NCBI RefSeq assembly: GCF_028640845.1
Contig: NC_080546.1
Coordinates: 33,859,520-33,923,519, forward strand
DNA length: 64,000 nucleotides
Direction: 5' to 3'
Origin: Ahaetulla prasina
Taxonomy: Eukaryota; Chordata; Lepidosauria; Squamata; Colubridae
The notes beneath the pieces are model-generated. The model was not told the origin of the DNA, did no database searches, and saw only the letters and a program-made list of their open reading frames with translations. Positions 57,424-64,000 of this stretch are shown here, piece by piece (within the stretch, counting starts at the first letter, position 1; each line of letters starts with the position of its first letter). A program made the translations under genes and the position numbers.

Positions 57424-59767
57424 CATATTGAAAGAACGAGCAGTGAACATTGTGAACAGGTAATTTTCTGTTTCCTTAGATTTTGAATTCCAGAAAAACT
57501 GGAATATTTGGAATAAATATCTGCCATATTTTTATAAAGATAACATTGTATTCTTTAAAATAATAAGATAAATATTAATAAAAACTAATATTTAAGATAG
57601 GATAGATGAAGTGATTAAGAAAGAAAATGTTAAGCCAAAAATGCAGATAGAAAACAAAACAAAATTATTTTCAATCGTTTTCAATGGATATAAAAATAAA
57701 TTTAATTGACTTTAAGGTTACCATAACTTTCAATTTTCTATATGTACTATTTTTTTTCTAATCATCAAACCTATCCTACAAATATGTTATAATGAGCTTG
57801 AATTGATTGCTTGTATTGCTTTTGTTAATACCTTACCCACCTTTTTACTTCCCGTATCATTGAAAATTAATATGTAATATATTATGTTCTGTTTTGTTTT
57901 TAAAGATTGTAAGTGTCTTTTTTATGGGCAGCCATAAAAACTGAAGAAATAAATAACAAATAAATTACATCATTTCTTATTTCATACAAGTCTTGAGCAC
58001 TGTTTGGTATAAAGGCAGAAAAACAGATCTTAACAAACATACCAGTAAAGACTCAAATTGCTGCTAGCTATTCCCTACACACACAATGATTTGGGGGATA
58101 AATATATGTAAAGTGGACCTGCCTTCATTTTGAGGAATGTAAAACGTTAGTATCTGTGAATTTGTCTCTCTATATCACAAATACTTTCTGCAGATCAGAG
58201 ACTTATAATTGGCTGTAGTAGGAGTATTTGGAGGGAGTCAGAAAACTCAACTCGGCAGCTGGATCACATGATCAAAGCCCATATTCATCACAAATAAAAA
58301 GGGTGTGTGTGTGATCATGCAATTGCAGTCCCCTCCTGACATGTTAACCCAGTGGAGACACCAGTATAGAAAATCAACATGCGGTTCTCCAAAGACAAAC
58401 ATGGAAATATGAAACCTTTGTCAGATGTTAGGTACATACATTATCAACTATGCTTTTTTTGTTTATGAAGTGCCTTTCAAGGCAATTCCTTTCAACCTAA
58501 TCCTTTTATCCTTGCCATATTTACAAAACAAGTATGAAGAATTGTATTATGAGTATAGAAGAAAGATTTAGTAACACTACTACAAATATTGCAGTGCATT
58601 CCTTCAGACATAGGCTGCAAGTATTTGCAAATGAAGTGAAGCTTTCCATGCTGACAATATCCAAATACATTTTGAAATGAAAGAAATGTTTATTCAGTTT
58701 GAAGTGCAGCAATTGTTCATCATGTGAAGTTCTTGCATTTTGAAAGACCTATTATATTTTGGCTTTTAAAAATCTCTTCCCAATTATGAAATGCTGAAAT
58801 TAAGATGTATATGCTATTTAACTTCAAGTGTTTCTTAGAAGAAAATAAATCATGGTCTGCAGCCAGCCAAATAAAATTTACAAGATCAGCCTCGACATTT
58901 GAAAAGTATGATAATCCTATAACTAACATCCTTAATCATTGGCATGCTGATATGGCCATTGCACAGAATCTGGCAAAATATTCATACATCAAATCATGAA
59001 CCAATAACAGATATTAACTTGCCAGAAGGGTGAGTATATAAATGAACCAGGGTCCCAAAACATTTGGTTTTTAAAAAATGAACTGACCACTAATTAAGCA
59101 TGTAGATCCATGGCTGGGCTTCAGTTGAAATCAGCCTGGAATGCAAATGCAAAAGATAAAATATACAGTGAGGTGACTGATAGAATTTGGATTGAATAAC
59201 CTTCAAATTCCTTGAATGAATATAACTTGGGACTAATACAATCAGTGACATTTATTATTTTTGCTTTAAAATCTGCCAGTAGTGTCAGCATTTAGTTGCC
59301 AGTTCTGACCAGAGCACTACTATGGGCAGAATTGAATTGATTGATTGCAGTCCATGCAATCCTTTTTGGTACTTTAGCTGTATTTTCCAGGGGAGTATAA
59401 GAATGAAAGATAAATCTTTTATATAAAAAAATGAACAGGTGTTTTATGTCCTTTTGGACTTTTTGCATGCAAGGTTGATAGTCTATTCACAGCAAAAACA
59501 AACAAGGTCTTACTCTTTTCACCGGTTTTTAATGGCATTTAATCAGGAATCCAGCAATACTTGAACTATGTGAAAGGATTCCAGTGCAATATTTTAAGCA
59601 CTGCAAAGTATAATAGATTCTTTCAAGATGGTGCAAGCCAGGCAGGAATGTGATTAACCCAGGGAGTGGAATGCTTATTTTACATTCAGGGGTTCCAAGC
59701 CTTCACTGGCCTTCTAAGGTCCCACCTCTTCCTATACAGTCTAAAATGTTGTAAAAGAATTATATGT
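57424..59767. other. Unique AT-rich DNA
   Basis: 2.3 kb with no recognised repeat. The short overlapping frames near 58521-58999 lack motifs. Confidence 0.55.
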
Positions 59768-60114
59768 CCCAAAGGTGCTTTTTCAAGAGGCAACTGAACT
59801 TTGAAGCTGTTTCGCTTCTCATCCAAGAAACTTTTTCAGCTCTGACTGGATGGTGAGGAATGGAAGATTTATATTCCTTGCAGACAGCTGGTCATTTGCA
59901 TTGTTTTAGCGAGTCGTTAAGGCCACCTGGAGGTTTATCTGGGTCTTTTAATGACTCACTAAAAGAATGCAAATAGCCAGCTGTCTGCAAGGAATATAAA
60001 TCCTTTCATTCCCCACCATCCAGCCAGGGCTGAAGAAGCTTCTTGGATGAGAAGCGAAACCCCTTCAAAGAAAAACCAGAAAGTCCAGTTGCCTCTTGAA
60101 AAAGCACCTTTGGG
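59768..60114. mobile_element. Foldback element with arms of about 150 nt
   Basis: The left arm starts CCCAAAGGTGCTTTTTCAAG and the right arm ends with its reverse complement (CTTGAAAAAGCACCTTTGGG). Further pairing includes CAGACAGCTG / CAGCTGTCTG and ATTCCTTGCAGAC / GTCTGCAAGGAAT. The loop is about 30-40 nt near 59915-59950. Each arm holds the word GGATGAGAAGCGAAAC (on the plus strand near 60043, on the minus strand near 59810-59825). A one-arm relative lies at 47510. It may derive from a Penelope-like retroelement, whose inverted ends are known to carry hammerhead motifs; this is inference. Confidence 0.8.
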
Positions 60115-61559
60115 ACAACCATGACCTGGATGACTGAGACTCTCCGTAGAAATAAAGGAATTATATGCCATATCTAACTGAAAAGAAACCCATAAAGTTG
60201 TTCCTTGAATTCAAAAATGAACAATCTATGGTGCCTGATAACTTCAGTCATATATGATAAGGAACTTGAAAATGAAGGATTTGCTTTGGCTAAAAAAAAT
60301 TAAGTGTGGTGGGATATTTGCATTTGTTAGTGTTAAATGACAGTATCTGGTGTTTTCAGTATTAAAACATAAGCAATTGTCTTGAATGAAATCCTATTAG
60401 CATAGTTTCCAGTCATCTAATCCACATTAATTCTATCATTTCTCTTCACCTTCTAACAGTTGTTTCCTAGGCTGCAGCTCAGTTGTTTCTTAGTGTGAAG
60501 CTCCAATCACAGTTAATTGGCTGCTTGATTAGAAGATGCCACACTGGAAAGGTTTTTTTTAAGTCCCATTGATTTTATCTGATACCTTTTTTAGTTAATA
60601 TTGAGAAAACCATCAAATGTTGATTGTTCTACATTTGAACTGGCTCTTTGTAATGCTCATGCTTTCCTCATCTGGGATTAGCAAGAGGACTTCTGCAGTA
60701 GGCTAGGAAACACCAACCCAGCTTGGTATGATCCCTGACCCATTTCTTGTTTTATTAATTAACCCAAACTAATAAATGATAACAAGGTAAGTAATATTGA
60801 TTGGTTTACTTTACTTCCAGATTTGTTTGGTTTGCAATTATTACCAAATGAGTAGTTATCAATTGTTTGTTTCAAAAAGACATAGTGAGCATTGCTAAAG
60901 CACAGTTCTTAAAGTAGTTGAAAACACTTCAACGGTGGACAATTGCTGGTCAGGCATGTTTAAGATAAAAGATGACTGCAATCTCCTCTTTCTTGTGACT
61001 AAGCTCATGTTTGATTGGTATACAATATAGTTTTGTCCAACTGGTTGAACAACATTTCTTATCTTTCTAATCTACTTCTTATCTGTAAAGTTTTCGAGTC
61101 TCAGTATGTCCATGGCAATAAGGCTGAGGCTCCTCAATTGCCAAAAATGTATCATTAATCATCCTAGTCTCTGCAAGGGTAATGTCACATAGACTGGCAC
61201 GTGATGTGACTACAAAACATTGCAGTGCAGGCAGGCAGCAAAGAACAGAAGAAAATATCAGATCCAGAGTATTTGTGGTACAGCTAAATAGATCATCATT
61301 CACAACGAAGCATATATTTAGCAACAAAAGAGTTCAGATTCAATTTCTAATACCTCTATTTTAGATAAAGACTGACAGGAAGACTTCTATTCTGATTGAA
61401 TACCCAAAAGAACTTCTTTAAAAAGTTAGCTAATTGGGACAAGTATATAAAGCATCTTCCTAACATATAGATCCCATTGGTAGGCAGATAAATTATTCAA
61501 GATATTTTATGTTCTCCATCTGCCCAAAACATCTGATTATTCCATAGTTGTTCAATACG
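60115..61559. other. Unique AT-rich DNA
   Basis: No supported feature. Confidence 0.5.
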
Positions 61560-61564
61560 GATGA

Positions 61565-62125
61565 TGTTCTGTCCCCTCCTGGCCTCAGCCACGCGAACTA
61601 GCTAAACGAGCCAGTAATTGAGTTCACGGCTGCTATCAGTCCTGGCAGGGAATCTGCAGCTGCCTACCAAAGTCTTCCTTTTATCTTGGGGTTGCCAGGC
61701 AACCAGGAAGACAGCAGTCCAGGCCGAATGTTCAGCTCACTCCTCCGCGAGTCCAATAGTTCAGCTCAATTTTTGCTCGTCACGGAGCAGAAGAGCAGCC
61801 AGGGCTGCTTTTATACTCTGTGGGGTGTGGCTCCGTGACTCAGCACTTCCTAGGCCTGCTCCACCCCTCTTCTGTTGTTCCCGCCTCTCCTGCCTATGAA
61901 ACCTAGGGTCCAGCCAGGGCTGATTGCTAGGGTCTGGAGCGTGGCCTGGGGGGGGAAGAGTCAGGGGACGGAGGCCTCGTTATCTCCTCCACCTGGCCTG
62001 CCTCTAGCTCCTGGAGCTGAGCCAGGGAAGCCGGTGCTCCAGAGGTAAGTCCTGATGGCTCTTCGCCCTCACTTTCCGAGTCACTTTCTGGCAGGGGGCC
62101 CGGCTCAAGGGGCGCAGACACAACA
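61565..62125 (-). mobile_element. Solo LTR, 561 bp, probably minus strand
   Basis: The unit TGTTCTGTCC...CACAACA begins TG, ends CA and is flanked by the perfect 5-bp duplication GATGA at 61560-61564 and 62126-62130. On the minus strand it has a TATA box (GAGTATAAAAGCAGCC, about 61806-61821) followed by a candidate poly(A)-type word (AGATAAAAG), which sets the orientation. It is GC-rich against AT-rich flanks. A minus-strand frame of 64 codons (61927-62121) with a Ser/Glu/Asp stretch lies in what would be U3. The family is not identified. Confidence 0.85.
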
Positions 62126-62130
62126 GATGA

Positions 62131-62390
62131 TGTAGTACAACATAAGACTAAATATTTTAATTTCAGGGTTTTTTGCAGTAGGTATTAGCATGTAAATCTA
62201 CATTACATACTCACGATCTTTTGAGATATTCATTATATCATACCACCTTTGTTCATGCCATATATATTAAAATAGAAATTTACAGAGGTGGATGAATACA
62301 TTCTGAAAAAAATTGAACAAGCAGGGCCAAAATAGCTGGAATTCTCCTTGCTGCCTGTACTTTTTAACCAGGTCTTCAAATATCAAAGAC
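62131..62390. other. AT-rich spacer
   Basis: Nothing recognised. Confidence 0.4.
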
Positions 62391-62395
62391 ATAAT

Positions 62396-62565
62396 TGCTG
62401 GGGCTAGTGGGAGGAGCTGCTGACTGTGACTGGGGAGTGAAGGTGAGCACAAAGGAAAAACAGACTGAAACTGCCTCCATTGCTTTTCCACTGTGCTAGG
62501 GCTAGTGGGAAGAGCTGCTGACTGTGACCGAGGAGTGAAGAAGGTGAGCACAAAGGAAAAGCGTT
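62396..62565 (+). promoter_or_regulatory. Two tandem monomers at the CR1 5' end
   Basis: TGCTGGGGCTAGTGGGAGGA at 62396 recurs as TGCTAGGGCTAGTGGGAAGA at 62494, a 98-bp period. Each monomer runs on through AGCTGCTGACTGTGAC to AAGGTGAGCACAAAGG. Tandem 5' monomers are a known promoter style in several LINE groups. That they drive this element is inferred from position. Confidence 0.7.
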
Positions 62566-62639
62566 TAACTATAAACCAAAAATTGAACTATATATTCAGG
62601 GTTACTCCAATTGAGATTGTGATTTTATTCTATTTCAGA

Positions 62640-63590
62640 ATGACTGGCATAATTCAATGTAATATTTGTTTTGCAGCTGTCTTTCGCAGTACTCTTTTCA
62701 AATTTGGGTACTTTCCTCTTTGTAAACAAATTAGTAGTCTACGTGGACAGATTGCCTATCTAGAATCTCAAATCTGTGCTCTCCAAGCAGAAATTAGGTG
62801 CCCAATTCAGCTATTCTATTGAGCTGCCATGCCATCAGTCCCCTCTACCACAAAGGTCCTACAGGAGAAGGGCAGTATGGACAACTGTGGGATCTGGCAG
62901 GCTGAGAGCTGTGAATCATAAACACAAAGCTTTTGCAGTGTCCCAGTATGACAGATATAGTGCCCATGCTGACCTTAATAGGGACACTAAAGTGACAGAT
63001 CAAGGTAGTTGTGATACTGACAACTCAAACAAGCAAGGGATCATGGTCCAAGATGAAGAACTTACTTTGGAAAGGGGAAAGTGTGAATCAGGTATTATAC
63101 ATCGGTCACACAAGAAGAGCACAGTATCCAAAAAGAGAAGCCACCTTCTGATTGGTGATTCAATTGTAAGGGATGTAAATTTAGGAAAGGATATGGAGGT
63201 TTTGAAAGAGGTCAGGTGTCTGCCAGGTGCTACTGCCAGCAGAGACAAGAGGTGTATTCTTAAAATAGTCAAGAATGCCAGTAAGGATTGTGATGTTGAT
63301 GCTATTATACATCTTGGCACAAATGATCTGTCCCAAAAGGATGCACTTTCTGTGCAGAATGATTTCCAGAGCTTGGGGTATGAACTTAGTAGTATAGGTT
63401 GTAGGCTTATCTTTTCAGAGGTTTTACCAGTATATAAGGAACAAAAAGGTAAAGGCCAGCGTATAATGGAGTTTAATGTGTGGCTAAAGGAGTGGTGTAA
63501 AAGGGAAGGCTTTGGTTTTATTAGTCATAACGTCTGCAACTGGTCCAATGAAAAACTATACAAAAGAGATGGATTGCATCCATCAAAAAA
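62640..63590 (+). pseudogene. CR1 LINE ORF1: coiled coil plus SGNH/GDSL esterase-like domain
   Basis: The ATG at 62640 (MTGIIQCNICFAAVF) opens a Cys-containing start, then a short coiled coil (SSLRGQIAYLESQICALQAE). This frame closes at 62820. The main part follows in another frame (about 62800 on): LLIGDSIVRDVNLGKDM (block I with the nucleophile Ser), RCLPGATASRDKRC, AIIHLGTNDLSQKDAL (block III, GTND), GCRLIFSEVLPVYKEQKGKG and YKRDGLHPSKKA (block V, Asp and His). CR1-like elements are known to carry such an esterase in ORF1. The catalytic Ser, Asn, Asp and His are all present. One frameshift near 62800-62830 and the cut at about 63590 disable it. No ORF2 follows. Confidence 0.88.
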
Positions 63591-63662
63591 AGCTTTGCTG
63601 GCTGGGGGATTGTGGGAGTTGAAGTCCACCAGGCTTAAAGTTGCCAAGGTTGGAGACCCCTG
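63583..63662. mobile_element. hAT MITE right part, fused to the CR1 frame
   Basis: GCTGGCTGGGGGATTGTGGG, GAGTTGAAGTCCACCAGGC and CCAAGGTTGGAGACCCCTG are the reverse form of the family at 36978 and 43209. Its other end is not found upstream, so no 8-bp duplication can be shown. The CR1 frame reads into it by chance and stops at 63714. Confidence 0.75.
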
Positions 63663-63670
63663 GACTAGTC

Positions 63671-64000
63671 TATTTGAGAGTGGCTATATATTACCTAGTA
63701 TTTTATCCTTTTAACCAGCATACTAGGGATTGAAACCTTCTGTACACAAGACATGTTCTGCCACTAAAATACAGCCATGGTTCCTATTCCATCACTTTTA
63801 TCTTGAGTTTTTCTGGTATCTGTGAAGATTCAGCTTTTCTCGGACACATTCTCATTTGTGCTGTAAAAAAATAGATAATTTCATTACACTTTTTCATAAT
63901 CTTGTGCCTTTTAGCTATGTTTAATTAGGATCACTTGAGCTATTTGAAGGTAAAATCCAAAGCATAATGGTATTGAACTTTATACGATAGAAACTGGATT
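63671..64000. other. Unique AT-rich DNA to the window end
   Basis: No supported feature. Confidence 0.45.

Overview
The window reads as repeat-rich, AT-rich intergenic DNA from a squamate reptile, most probably a snake. The evidence is its repeat set. It holds tRNA-headed SINEs of the Sauria type, CR1 LINE tails that run into ATTCT microsatellites (a pattern reported for snake CR1 elements), L2/CR1-like, Rex1-like and RTE/BovB-like LINE pieces, an L1, many short hAT elements with 8-bp target duplications, and a Gypsy LTR retrotransposon. I find no host protein-coding gene, exon, tRNA or rRNA gene that I can support. All recognisable coding sequence belongs to retroelements, and nearly all of it is broken.

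Layout. 1-26.6 kb: AT-rich single-copy DNA with scattered SINEs (about 2.9, 5.9, 8.2, 9.6, 13.7, 16.7 and 24.0 kb), a possible solo LTR (4.7 kb), LINE 3' ends (9.0 and 12.4 kb), a Tigger-like MITE (10.4 kb), hAT elements (10.05, 11.7, 14.5, 17.0, 19.8 and 25.3 kb), a 270-bp hairpin (15.6 kb) and a Rex1-like LINE with a 16-bp target duplication (20.3-21.3 kb). 26.6-30.4 kb: a three-level nest in which a hAT element holds a CR1-clade LINE, which holds an L1 copy keeping ORF1 but only the last codons of ORF2. 30.4-49 kb: mostly unique DNA with CR1 tails, further hAT copies and a stack of LINE pieces from different clades at 45.5-46.8 kb. 49.1-52.2 kb: a recent, rearranged tandem duplication (order X-Y-Z-Y-X-Y-Z). 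52.8-57.4 kb: a 4.6-kb Gypsy element with identical 190-bp LTRs, a 5-bp target duplication and a tRNA-Ser-type primer site, but a frameshifted gag-pol. 57.4-64 kb: AT-rich DNA with a foldback element (59.8 kb), a solo LTR (61.6-62.1 kb) and the 5' part of a CR1 element, whose ORF1 encodes an SGNH/GDSL esterase-like domain.

How the parts relate: the elements work on one another rather than with a host gene. SINEs depend on LINE enzymes, hAT MITEs depend on absent transposases, and insertions within insertions give a relative time order. The points most worth a second look are the ORF2-deleted (HAL1-like) L1, the contrast between identical LTRs and a broken coding region in the Gypsy element, the tandem monomers with splice-like signals ahead of CR1 ORF1, and the X-Y-Z duplication. 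Names and clade labels rest on motif recognition without any database search.
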